NCBI RefSeq assembly: GCF_949628215.1
Contig: NC_134278.1
Location: 39,863,691-39,927,690 of the forward strand
DNA: 64,000 bases
Reading direction: 5' to 3'
DNA from: Phalacrocorax aristotelis
Lineage: Eukaryota > Chordata > Aves > Suliformes > Phalacrocoracidae
Shown here one piece after another: positions 15,301 through 25,100 of the stretch. Both the position numbers and the translations under genes were made by a program. Position 1 is the first letter of the stretch. Every line of letters begins with the position of its first letter. The notes beneath the pieces were generated by a model that worked only from the letters and a program-made list of their open reading frames with translations, had not been told where the DNA came from and ran no database searches.

Positions 15301-16570
15301 TACCTTGAGCTAATACAGTGTTCATTTTATATATCCCATATGGATCACTGGAGAGACTTAAGCAAACTTCTTTCCAGTCAACTAGCAGTTTATCCCTCAA
15401 CAATTATATTCTAAATTGCTTAACATTACCTGAACATGTGAGAGATCGCTGTCTTTAAACTGCTGAAGCACTGCCAGTGCACCTTCTTCATTGAATTCCT
15501 TTAAAGCTTCAATGGCTCTTTCATCTAGATCACTATGTGCAACTAGCCCTAGTGAAAAGGAAAAAATTACTAATTATATTTGGGCAGCAATCCTTGTTTA
15601 ACCACTTTTAACACATGTAACACATTGCAGTGATCCCTAAATCAATCACTGATTAATATAAGTTACTATGCCTAAGAAATCACTTGGTCCTCCTAAAGGT
15701 AAATATTTAAGTGTACTTAACCTTTTTTCCCATCAAAAAGTGTCAAAAAAAAAAAAGTTACGAATCAGAGTACTGCAGTTATGTATTCATTTGACTTCTG
15801 TGAAACTCAAATGTTACACGGGCCAAGTTTATTTTCAATATCCTGAAGCACATTTCAGAAGGGTCTATCAAAACCTGACTTCGCTTGCCTACCAATAGTA
15901 CCTTGGTTCATTTTGATAAGACTATAAGCCAAATAAACTGCAGCACTAAAAGTGACAACCACAATCCAAAAATCAAGCTTAAAAAAATGCTAGCTATTAC
16001 CATGGCTGAGAGAACCAATACAATAACCTTTGCATCCATGAGCCCAAATGCTATGTCACAAAGTATCGTTTACATCATAAGATGAATACCAAGGCTTCAG
16101 TTAATTACCTACGACTACTGTAGAAAATGCACAGAGACCACACCACCTGTATTCCTCCTAAAAATCATCTCTTGCCTATTCCAGTCGTTGCTATGGTCAC
16201 CTGCATGCTTCTTTCCACCCCTCAGCCCAAGTGGCTCTGCCCAAGACTTTTCTCTGAAAAATACTATGACAAACTAAAGCACTGAATGGAACACATCCAC
16301 AGATTTTGGTAAGACTGCAGTTCCCATACTTTTGGAAACCACAAAAAGTTGCTATTTTAGCCCAAAGACAGCAGAATCCAATAAAATATTGTAAGTGTGG
16401 TTTTGCAAGTTTTACATCTTACCTGCAACGTAAATTTCGTCTAGTTTTTCAGCAACTTTCTGTGGTAAACCAGCATCAAGCAATGTCTGGAAATGCTCAG
16501 AATGGGTAACTGCAGCAGAAGTATCCATGGGCTCTTCAGTACCATTCCCATTAACATGTTCAGTAGCCAT
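266..16570 (-). CDS. SYNCRIP: SYNCRIP (hnRNP Q), nine coding exons, C-terminus outside window
   Basis: This is the 5' two thirds of SYNCRIP, a nucleo-cytoplasmic RNA-binding protein. Family roles include splicing, mRNA stability and localisation, IRES translation and the GAIT and APOBEC1-editing complexes. Coding exons on the minus strand are 16570-16423, 15548-15430, 15270-15163, 13443-13330, 13248-13072, 8039-7904, 7034-6829, 1845-1696 and 387-266, totalling 1,280 nt (about 427 residues) in one continuous phase. Residues 1 to about 110 form the acidic N-terminal unit. RRM1 starts near 163 (RNP2 IFVGKI, RNP1 RGYAFVTF), RRM2 near 243 ([14 protein letters not shown]) and RRM3 near 338 ([14 protein letters not shown]). 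A basic segment, [15 protein letters not shown], follows. The N-terminus [18 protein letters not shown] separates it from the paralogue HNRNPR, which starts MANQVNGN. The RGG/Tyr-rich C-terminal third lies beyond position 1. Confidence 0.97.
388..1695 (-). other. SYNCRIP: SYNCRIP intron 9
   Basis: The intron is 1,308 nt and AT-rich, with short A tracts. I recognise no coding segment, snoRNA or repeat. Confidence 0.85.
1696..1845 (-). CDS. SYNCRIP: SYNCRIP exon 9, RRM3
   Basis: The 150 nt encode 50 residues, [20 protein letters not shown] to DERDGAVK. They contain RNP2 LFVRNL and the RNP1-equivalent KDYAFIHF. The acceptor is a poly-C tract ending CCCAG and the donor is AAG|GTAAGT. Human SYNCRIP has FSQFGK where this copy reads FSHFGK, as far as I remember; that is a minor change. 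Confidence 0.96.
1846..6828 (-). other. SYNCRIP: SYNCRIP intron 8
   Basis: The intron is 4,983 nt. A short AT dinucleotide-like patch lies near 1968-1995 and the rest is unique-looking AT-rich sequence. The small ORFs in it (for example 4298-4606 and 5222-5539) lack family signatures and are treated as chance. Confidence 0.85.
6829..7034 (-). CDS. SYNCRIP: SYNCRIP exon 8, RRM2 body
   Basis: The 206 nt encode [20 protein letters not shown] (RNP1 RGFCFLEY), then [13 protein letters not shown] and [17 protein letters not shown]. It has a TTTCAG acceptor and an AAG|GTAATA donor, in phase with exon 9. It carries the rest of RRM2 and the short acidic linker to RRM3. Confidence 0.96.
7035..7903 (-). 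other. SYNCRIP: SYNCRIP intron 7
   Basis: The intron is 869 nt, with an A-rich tract near 7730-7760. Nothing else is recognised. Confidence 0.85.
7904..8039 (-). CDS. SYNCRIP: SYNCRIP exon 7, end of RRM1 and start of RRM2
   Basis: The exon starts [20 protein letters not shown], closing RRM1, and continues into [19 protein letters not shown], which is RNP2 and helix 1 of RRM2. The acceptor is CTTTCAG and the donor ACAG|GTAAGT. It leaves one base of a codon for exon 8. The directly abutting RRM1-RRM2 layout is typical of the hnRNP Q/R family. Confidence 0.96.
8040..13071 (-). other. SYNCRIP: SYNCRIP intron 6, contains a CR1 fragment
   Basis: The intron is 5,032 nt, the largest in the window. 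It holds the CR1 3' end at about 9455-9663 on the opposite strand. The remainder is unique-looking, with no supportable gene. Confidence 0.85.
9455..9663 (+). mobile_element. CR1 LINE 3' end, degraded
   Basis: The stretch carries the CR1 3' signature: a GAGAGGGTGGT-like segment, CTAGAGAGGTGGTTAATGCC, then TTGGACTAGATGATCGCTG and GGTCCCTTCCAACTGA. It ends in a TCTATTCTA-like tail. It is a 5'-truncated insertion in SYNCRIP intron 6, antisense to the gene. Confidence 0.85.
13072..13248 (-). CDS. SYNCRIP: SYNCRIP exon 6, most of RRM1
   Basis: The 177 nt encode 59 residues starting [20 protein letters not shown] and ending AAQEAVKL. They include RNP2 (IFVGKI) and RNP1 (RGYAFVTF), with the aromatic residues that stack on RNA. 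The acceptor is GTTGTAG and the donor CTG|GTAAGT. The exon is separated from exon 5 by an 81 nt intron. Confidence 0.96.
13330..13443 (-). CDS. SYNCRIP: SYNCRIP exon 5, linker before RRM1
   Basis: The 114 nt encode 38 residues, [20 protein letters not shown] to QPSVGTE, highly conserved in hnRNP Q and R. The donor is GAG|GTGAGG. The acceptor is a weak ACTTAAAG, but phase and protein identity fix it. The segment carries [11 protein letters not shown]. Confidence 0.95.
13444..15162 (-). other. SYNCRIP: SYNCRIP intron 4
   Basis: The intron is 1,719 nt and AT-rich, with short A tracts near 13695 and 14785. No repeat family or RNA gene is recognised. Confidence 0.85.
15163..15270 (-). CDS. SYNCRIP: SYNCRIP exon 4
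   Basis: The acceptor is TTTTCAG before 15270 and the donor is AAG|GTATGTG after 15163. The 108 nt encode 36 residues from [20 protein letters not shown] to GPDEAKIK, the end of the acidic unit and the linker toward RRM1. The intron before it (15271-15429) is only 159 nt. Confidence 0.95.
15430..15548 (-). CDS. SYNCRIP: SYNCRIP exon 3, acidic N-terminal unit
   Basis: The exon is bounded by CACTAG before 15548 and CAG|GTAATG after 15430. It completes Gly50 and encodes [18 protein letters not shown] through DSDLSHVQ, the helical acidic region of hnRNP Q/R. Its 119 nt length keeps phase with exon 4. Confidence 0.95.
15549..16422 (-). other. SYNCRIP: SYNCRIP intron 2
   Basis: The intron is 874 nt between the exon 2 donor and exon 3 acceptor. 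No further feature is seen. Confidence 0.85.
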
Positions 16571-16582
16571 GTTTCCAGATAT
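16423..16582 (-). CDS. SYNCRIP: SYNCRIP exon 2, start codon exon
   Basis: The acceptor is TTGAACAG before 16582 and the donor is GCAG|GTAAG at 16422. Twelve untranslated bases precede the ATG at 16570-16568. A further ATG frame upstream lies in the intron and is discarded. The exon encodes residues 1-49 plus one base ([10 protein letters not shown] to EIYVAG), the start of the acidic RNA-recognition unit of hnRNP Q/R proteins. Confidence 0.95.
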
Positions 16583-18052
16583 CTGTTCAAATGCAATAAG
16601 CATCACAATTAAGCTAAAAATATCTTCAAGTAGAACAATTCAAGTGACAATACATGCAACAGACTGCCCTATTCGTGGAAAAAAAAAAAAAAGGAAGAAA
16701 AAAATCACAGACCGCTTCCTTGATACTTTTTTAATTTGGAAGACGCAGAAAATTCCTCAAAAGAAGCACTAACACAAAGGAAAGCCCTAACACCACTGCC
16801 TAGCGGGGGTGGGGTAGCTTTCACTGCAGGTTTTACACAACCCAGCCAGACACTCTGACTCACCTCCCTCTCTCCGTCTCTCTAACACACTCCCTGAGAG
16901 GCTCTGAACAAGTTAGAAATGGAGCAAGAAGCCAATGGCGGGGGTGGGAGGAAGAGCAAACCTGCCACATGCAGCCGCCGCTACCGCCGCGATACCGTCA
17001 CTGACACCCGCTGCTGCCTCCACCTCCCGTCGGAAACTCGCTGCCCCACGAAGCGAGCCGCCTCTCCGGGCCCGGGGCGCGGCCGGGATCCCTTCCCGCC
17101 TCCGCTCCCGTGTCGGCCGGGCAAAGCGAGAGGAACAAAGCGCTCTTCCCAGTCCGCACCCACCCACGGTGGCGGCGGCGGCGGCCGCCATGAGCCCGAT
17201 GGAAACACGTGCTCTGCGCGTTCAGATGTCCTACAACTTCCTCCAGTGACCGACTTCCCCCCCTCCCCGCCACACTCCCGCGGGAGGAGCGGCTCCCCCC
17301 CACCCCAAGCCCCGGCCATTCCCCACCTCTCACCCTATTCCCCCTGGAGAGTGGTTGCAACACCCCGGGCCCGATTTCACCACTCGGCCGGCTGCTCCCG
17401 GCGCCTCCCGGCCCCGCCGCCGCCACCCCCCGGCCACACTTCTCCCCGAAACAATGCAGGGGCCCGCCGCCAGCCTCGCCTCGCCTCCCCTCCTGGCCGG
17501 GAAACGCCGCTGCCCCACCGCCCATCGCCTCGCGACCTGACCGGGACACGCGAGACCCCGTCAACCCCACCCCACCCCCACCCCGCACACGCCGGGCATC
17601 GAGGTCGCAGCTCGCCCCGCTGGGGAGCAGCTCCCCCGGCCCAGCCCGGCCCCTCACGGGCAATGAATGGAGCAACGGAGCCAGCAGGACAATGAGGCGA
17701 GAGCCATGCGCCCCAGGCGGGGACGGCCCGGGTGCCCCCCCGGTCCCCGCCACCGCCACCGCCGCCTCAGCGCCGGGCCTGGTGCGCGGGCACCGGCCCA
17801 GCCCGGCCGCCCCCCGCCCGACAGCAGCGGCCACGAAGGCAGCCAGCTCCTCCGCCCATCACGCAGCGCCTGGCAGCCGGGCCCCGGCCCGACAGCGCTG
17901 CAGGGCCCCAGCGTGCGCCTCCCGCCCGCCGCCTCCCCTCCGCCGCCCGGCCCGGCCCGCTCCCACCCCGCTCGGCGGGCGGCTGCCACCGACTCAGACC
18001 CGCGGCCAGCCCGAACCCCACCAGCCCGCCCGCCGGCGCCCCACCGACTGAC
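16583..18052 (-). other. SYNCRIP: SYNCRIP intron 1, partly CpG island
   Basis: The intron is 1,470 nt. The part above about 16.9 kb is extremely GC-rich, with a GGC run near 17170-17190. It opens long but meaningless ORFs on both strands. It probably holds promoter-proximal regulatory sequence. Confidence 0.8.
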
Positions 18053-18200
18053 CTGTCACTGCGGGGGTGAAACGCCGTGCACGAAGGGGGCTCGGGGCGC
18101 GGCTAGCGGCTCGGCGTGCTGAGGAGCTGCCCCCCCTTCTCCGCTCCCTCGGTTGTGTCCGGACAGTCTGCTGGAGCTGGCGTAAAATGGCGGCCGCTCG
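18053..18200 (-). other. SYNCRIP: SYNCRIP exon 1, non-coding 5' UTR
   Basis: On the minus strand this stretch ends in CAGTGACAG followed by GTCAGT at 18052, a good donor. It joins the acceptor before 16582. The exon contains no ATG upstream of the coding start in exon 2. Its 5' end is not fixed by sequence. I place it near the YY1-type motif GCCGCCATTTT at 18184-18194, which commonly marks starts of TATA-less CpG-island promoters. The 3' boundary is well supported; the 5' boundary could shift by tens of bases. Confidence 0.7.
18184..18194 (-). promoter_or_regulatory. YY1-like motif at the SYNCRIP start region
   Basis: The minus strand reads GCCGCCATTTT, matching the YY1 consensus (GCCGCCATNTT) often found just downstream of starts in TATA-less promoters. 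It lies about 130 bases upstream of the exon 1 donor. Confidence 0.6.
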
Positions 18201-18299
18201 AGCGCTCACGCCGCTGCTGGCACCAACCCCAGCCCCTTCCACTCGGCTCGGGGAGGGAGGGGGGGGAGGGCGGGCGGGTTGGGGGGGGAGAGGAGGAGG

Positions 18300-21200
18300 C
18301 GCCGCGCGCGCTGGCGCAGCCCCAAACCCGGGGTCTCCCAGGCAGCTCCGCAAGGGTTATCGCCTCGCCCCGCCCGCCGGGCTGCCCGCGCGCGCGCGCG
18401 CCCGCCCCGCCCTCGTGCGCGCGGTCTCCCGCCCCCCCCCGCCCCACGCGCCTTGCGTTCCATGCGCGCGCCGCACGACTTTCGCTCGGGTGAAGCGTTA
18501 GCCGGCCGGGGCGCGCGGCGCGCCGCCCGGAGGAGAGGCGGTGGCGGGACGGGCCCCGCGGCGGGGTGGGGAGACACAAGGATGGCGGTGCGGGGCGCCC
18601 CCCCGCCCCCCTTGCACCTGTACGGGCGCCAGGCAAAAACCGGCGGTGGCGGAGCGGCTCGGCGGGCCGGCCGGGGATTGGGCGAGCGGCCGTTCCCACG
18701 GCGCGCAGGTGGCACAAAGGGGACCGCCGCGGCGCGCTGGGGCGGGGTGGGAGGGGGAGGGAACGGGGACACACACACGACGGAGGAGACAAAGCCACGC
18801 AGACAAAGGGAGGGGGGAGCGGCGCTTTGTGTGGCTGCCGGGCAGCCGAGAGCCCGGTAGCGCGCCGCGCCGCTCCCGGCGTTCCGCAGTGGGGACGGGA
18901 GGCGCCTCACCCCGTTCCCTGAGGGGCGCCCGGGACTGCACAGCGCCCGTCCCGCCCCAACAGTCGCGCGGAGGGAGCGTTTTTCCAAGGGGAGCGGGAG
19001 TTTCCCTCAGTCGCGGCGCGGGGAATCCGCTGAGGCAGCGGCGTTAAACGGCGGCGGGCGGGGAGGGTCGGGCAGCAGCACGGGCTTGGGGGTCAGGCAG
19101 CTCCACCGGAATTCCACAGCCTAGAACTGGAGAAGCGAGGCCTCTGCCCCGCAGCCACCCTTCCGATGTCCGTCCCTTTGGTGATTTAGCTGGTGCTGGC
19201 CCCGGCGGAGGGTGGCTCTCGCCACACAATGCTGTCAGATGCGGGTCCCTTGCCGGGGAGCCTTGTTGCACACTTCTGAATTCCAGTTCCTAACACGCCT
19301 CACTTGCACACCTCCCACGAGAAACTTGGAAGCCAACCTACTAAGCTCTGCCAGACCTGTAACTCCAGATGAAGACAGCGAAATGAAGGCAGGAAAGCGC
19401 ATACAATGTTACTCGTTTCCTCAAAGGCAGCTCAGCGACAAGCTGACCAACTACTGCTGCCCCTTAGCCCAGCCAAACACCATCAGTGTATCTCCAGTGT
19501 TTTAAAAGTACCTAAACCTGCACAGAGGAGCAAGCACACAATTATAGAGGTAGTCCACTGTCAACAAATACTCACATGCTGGTAAGTATGTGAAACATAC
19601 AACTGGTATTCGGTATGAGAAAAAAAACCTCAAGTACTTGATGCAGTAAGACTTCATTAAAAACAGCCACACCACAAGTTAGTCTGAAGCAGCAAGAAAT
19701 ACAGGGCAGCTGTACACTGTCAAATAGACCAGCTAATTTATAATTTGAAAGTCTCATTAAAATATCATTTTTACTCAAACTTTCCCCAATGTTTAACAGC
19801 AAAGGCACTCTGAAAAAAATAATTCCAGTAAAATAAAAACTATTTTTTTTACTGCAAACCTGTGCGGTATTTGTCATCATATTCTTTATTAAAATGTGCA
19901 TATTTTGCTCCCTTCAAAAATTAATAACTTTCTCCAGAAATACAGCTATCAGCTGGACAATGAGAGTAATACCCTCAAAAACAAATTTGGAGGGCATTTT
20001 TCAGTGAAACACTGCACCAAAAGATGTTATTTGCAGACATTTACAGAAGGTGTTTCAGTGAGGTGTTTACAATACAGGTGTGAGCCAGAGGAATATGTAA
20101 ATTTCATTAATGGATTTGTTCTCTGGAACTAATGAAAACAGTGAAAAATGTTTCATTAAAATTCTCAGTCAGTGGATCTGACTAACTACAGGTGGCAAAC
20201 TCCTGAGAAAGTAACCCCCACTTTCAGGCCCATTTTTAGAGGGAAAACTTTTTATGTACTTCCCTTTTCCTCCATAAAATGGGAAGTAAAAGCAATAAAA
20301 GGACTAGAATAAATGCAGTGAACAGATTGCACCCTAATTTAAAATCACAGCTGACCCAGAACCAGAGTGGCAGCTATTTGATCCTTTTATGTAGACATTT
20401 TATGTACAAAGGAGGAAGCAAAGAGTTCCTCTAAATATAGCTCAATTATTAGCCCTGATATCAGTAGTACAAACACAGAAGTGGTATGCCCAGGAAAAGA
20501 TCTGTGAAATTACAAGTTTTCTTCTCCTTTTCTTAATCACATAGAAGATCTATTGAAAAAATACCCTGCCAAGAACATTTGCAGATGCTTATCTGGTGAC
20601 TTGGATTGACACGTGGCGTTTCACTGCACATGCCTCGCAGTTTGACAGCCTCTCACGATAATGAAAGTTGTGTTAATTCCTAAATGTTCCTGGAATATGA
20701 AGCCCCTGCCTGCTTCTAGTCCAATTGTAACCACTGTAGAGCCCCACTGAAGCCACAGCTGGACGTCTGAGCCTCCCCAGCACATCCACAGTAAAAACAG
20801 TGATTATAAACAGGACCAACTACAGAGTTGCACAGATAAAGCAGTGAAAAATAATTTGATTATAAAAGTCCAATTTTTGCTTTTGAGCTACTTATGTACA
20901 GTTAAAGAATTATACCCTAAACAAAACCCAAAAATCTAGGAGTCTCAATAGGAACCTTACCTTCCGTTTCTGGTCTGATGCTGATCCTGAGGATCTAGCT
21001 ATGACACCTGTCAAGATTGCATGGCATTAGCCCGTCCCAAGTGTGCACACACTGGAAATTTAGGCTCAGCTGTACTTGAGCTATGACATGCACCAGCTAC
21101 AGCCTTAGAGGGGCAGATCACTCTGATCATACAGCAAATGTCACTGCTGGTAATAACGAAACAAGCCCCCCGCGCTACATCTGCCACAGCACAATTCAGA

Positions 21201-21950
21201 AATTACTCAGCCGCTCTTGGGGTTTCTCAGCAATAGGATTTTCAACACATCCTAGCCCTTGGCCTCCTTGTCAAGACTGCTAAGCATGAATTTATCTGTA
21301 TGTTATATCTAACTTCAGGAAGGGACTGCAGCCTGCAGTTTGATGTAGTGTAGAGCTGGCCACTGGCTTACTGCCCTGAGATCCTTGGTAAAATAAGACT
21401 ATTTGGGGAAATATCAGTTTAATTAAAAGTCTGTTTAATTCATTTGTTCTATCAGTCAGAGGCTTTATGTCTTAAAGGATGGGTTGGGTTACAAAACACA
21501 AGGCTTGTGCCTATCAAAAGAAAAATGCAAGTCAGATATTAACCAAAAGGAGATGAATCAGATCTAGGAAGTTTTCTTCAAGAGAAAGCTTTTCATATAC
21601 GACTGGATGGCTCAGTCTTATACTTCAATACACAGATTTGAGAGTTTTTCCCTTCTAAAAAGTAACTTACGATCTAAAATTGTCACATGATTTCAACCAA
21701 GAAAGACTAAACTTAAGTATGGTAAAATTTTAACATTCTTTCCAGTTATGTCCTTTGTGCATCTTCTCACTGTTCCAAAACTAGGCAGGGGTAGCACTAA
21801 TTAAAACAAAATCAAGGTTATTCCCCCATTTATTTGAACTATTTCTATGGGTCTAACTTTGACCCTGCTACCTCTTCAAACATGTCACTTCTTCCAACTA
21901 AGTCAGGGAAACAAAAGCAGCGAAGAAAGTGTTTGCAAATCCAGTGGTTA
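18300..21950. other. Upstream flank of SYNCRIP, no gene seen
   Basis: The first 800 bases are CpG island. The rest is AT-rich and unique-looking. I see no supportable exon, RNA gene or repeat. Confidence 0.7.
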
Positions 21951-21951
21951 T

Positions 21952-22184
21952 GGTTCACACGACCAGAGGCAACAGGCACAAACTGCAACACAGGAGGTTC
22001 CCTCTGAACATCAGGAAACACTTTTTCACTGTGAGGGTGACCGAGCACTGGCACAGGTTGCCCAGGGAGGCTGTGGAGTCTCCATCTTTGGAGATATTGA
22101 GAAGCCATCCGGGCATGGTCCTGGACAACCAGCTCTAGGTGGCCCTGCTTGAGCTGATGGATGGATTATGTGATTCTGTGATGT
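21952..22184 (+). mobile_element. CR1 LINE 3' end
   Basis: The last part of CR1 ORF2 plus 3' UTR is visible. Landmarks are GGCACAAACTGCAACACAGG, CTGTGAGGGTGACCGAGCAC, GGTTGCCCAGGGAGGCTGTG, GAGTCTCCATCTTTGGAGAT and a final GTGATTCTGTGATG. The usual GGACTAGATGATC part is missing between CCTGCTTGAGC and the tail, an internal deletion. Confidence 0.92.
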
Positions 22185-25100
22185 GGTTAATTATCCTAAT
22201 CTTTACAAAGACAAGTCTATCCACTGACCAACTGATGTTTGTTTCTTGAGATTTGGAAAGACTTTTTCCTGAAACTGAAACCCAAAGTAACTAATTTTTA
22301 CTAATTTTTAATTCTTTTAGTTCTGCAAGATGGATGAGGAGTTCGCTCCTATAGACTTGACACCATACATTTCAGGACTTCTGAGGTTGAAGTCACCTGC
22401 ATTCTGCAAAATATTTGCCCAGATAGTCGTAGGCAGAGAACAAGCCTGGCAACAGGCAAGAATGGGGCTCTTCCAGGAATTCTTTTGGTGTTGAATTTTA
22501 TACATAGACTGAAGGTCTTGAAAAAACTTGTTTCTGAACTGTTTCTCTCCCCTTTGCTTTATGGCTGTGCTATAGCAACAGTGCCAGTGAAAGAAAGGGT
22601 ATTGGAGGACTGCTTATTTCTGCAATGTATCTATGTTTTTAAGTACTCCTTTCCAATACCAATCACTGCTTTGTCCTCTTTCCTGTCAATGCCACCCCCC
22701 TCCACACACAGGTGCACCCTCCCGCAAATCAAACATTACATCTGACACTGTAAGAGAAAGGCACAACAGAGCAGAAGGTAGTTTAGGTCACATTCCATTA
22801 ATACCTTTCGCTTTTTTCTAATTTAAGTTAGAGGATTTTAACATAGTTATTTATCAGCCACGGGTTCAGAGCAATCATCATGGAATTCACTGTATTTTGC
22901 AGTCCACTATAGGTTAATGTGTAAGTATTGAAAGGGGTGTGGAGGAGGACAGCACTCTATTTTTGCATGCACACAAAACAGTCAAGTCACTTCCATATGT
23001 ATGTGGAAACGCCAACTCAAAGCCATCCCAAACTGACTATTATCCCTCAGAACCCAGATGCCCAGCCTTGTAACGAAGAACTGTAAATGTCCTATGCTTC
23101 CTGGCAAAAAAGCAGTGTTAGGAGTTATTCAGAATCTATACCTTCCTCACAGACAAGAGACAAATGAGGGAACATAATACTAGCCTACAAAGTCAGAAGC
23201 AGCATGGAGAAAACTAGAGAAAAACTGCCCACTCTCTCTTCCAGTGGAAGAACGGGGAGGCACCAAATCAAACTGGCAGATAGCAAGGCAAAAAATCTAC
23301 TTCTACACACATGCAACTAAGTTGGGGAAGTAATTGTCAAATGAAGCTGTAGGTATTTCCATAACCCCCCGAAGTAACTAGCCTAATTAATAGAAGAAGC
23401 TTCCATCTACAATTATTAAATACAGAGATATCAGCTCAACTCAGAGTCTGCAGCAAAAATTAGCATAGGCTGGGGGAGCATACCAGGAAGTACTCTCACA
23501 TCCATGCTTGCCCTATCTTCGCATTTTTCCTTTATCTAATACCCACACTACTGTAGACTGAATGTTGGTCTTAACTCTTCGGTCTGACAGTACAAATACC
23601 GTCACTGCAGCAAGCAGAACATGCAATCATGGATCTGCTCCTTTCATCCCAAACCCTTCCGAAGTCCTACAGAAGTGGAAATGTTCCTCTTCCTCCAGAT
23701 TCCTTCTAATCATGTATTTCTCATCTCCCTACAGTCCTATAAAACACAGACTTCATATATAAATAGCTCACAAGCTTATCAAGGGTGAGGGAACTATAGG
23801 AAGAGGCCTTCTGATCTGAAGAAAAAAATACTGCTTTACTATTGCTGTGGGTGTGAAAATAGGAGTTAGTACAGAACTACTACTGCCTTGTCTGTCCTGT
23901 TCCCCTTAGCATCTGCTGCTTTAAAGCACTTACGCAGAGGAGCGTTACCATTAGGTCAGCACCTGGCAAAGCTCCATGGAAAGAGGAAACAATATATTCC
24001 ACAAAGAAGTGACAAGAGTCGTCATCTCCCTGTAAAGTTTTCCTCAAATTAGCATGGAGGGGCTGGAGAAAACAGATTCTTTCACATCCTATTGCATTCT
24101 GCCTTATGAGGAGGACTCATGCAAGAGAACTGCAGAGAGCATTCCTCATCGATATCTATCTCCAAAGTCATCTCAGGACAGTGGTGCTATCTTGTCCACT
24201 TGCGCAGTGCAAGGTAGCCAAGTGCTGAAGCTGCAACTCACTGAGTAGAGCCACAGGTGAAAGTGTCAATGAAGAGCTGACTGCTCTATGTAAATCTTCC
24301 TTTGCTCCAGGTGCCCACCCAGCCCTGACCTTACCTCCCTGTACAGCAGTCCCAGAACACTTCACTGTCGTGACTAACGACCATCGGGATTCCAGTACTT
24401 GGCACGCTTATAAAAGCCAACTGAAGGGCTTTTTTTTTTGAGTTACTTTGTGCGTTAATCCCATCTCCAAAGGCAGACAGCATGCCTCAGAACATGCTTA
24501 GGTCACAGACTATTCTCCCCCAGGTCTGGGTTTCTTTCCCAGGAGGGCAGAGCACACCACAGACATAGCAGCCACTGCCATGCAGGTAGATGGGACAGCT
24601 CCTGGGCTGTCCTCCAGCTGTAAGGCAAACATGGATAGCACAGCTTGCACTGTCATAGCTAAGCTCTCATTCACCGTAACCTCTAAACCATGCCCAAATA
24701 TTGCATGCAAGACTGGGCTAGCTGGCCCAGGCATCAGTTGTCAGAGACTGTATTAACCCTTAACGGCATGGACGATCGGTTGCCAGTGACTGGCTCATGC
24801 CCCAGGCATATTTAGTTGGCTAGTAATGACATTGCTGATTACTCCGAATGGGAGGTGCCTGATGCAGCAGTTGCAATACAGAGGTTTCAGGATAAGTGTT
24901 CCAGACTACTTAACATGTAACCAACCAACCTAAAAATCCTTTCAAGCATGGGTGAACCCAAATAACCTTGTGCCTTCAAGGTCCTTGTAAGAATAGAACA
25001 ATCTTCCCTCCCCCCACCTTTTGCAATCCTTGCCAGGTACAAGGCAGAAGTGATTATATAAATGCAGCATTTCTGCAGATCCCAAGAGCAGACAATGCAA

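Larger units (their letters stand above)
16900..19090. promoter_or_regulatory. CpG island over the SYNCRIP promoter
   Basis: A 2 kb block of very high GC and dense CpG spans exon 1, intron 1 and upstream sequence of SYNCRIP, in sharp contrast to the AT-rich flanks. There is no TATA box near exon 1. The YY1-type motif at 18184-18194 and a G-run block at 18249-18300 lie at the likely start region. This is a housekeeping-type promoter. Antisense transcription from the island is possible, but I see no gene for it. Confidence 0.85.

Noticed and set aside
16919-19047. Overlapping ORFs of 100-280 codons on both strands
   Set aside because: They arise from stop-poor CpG-island sequence. Translations are Pro/Arg/Ala/Gly-rich without domains, and several frames overlap each other and SYNCRIP exon 1.
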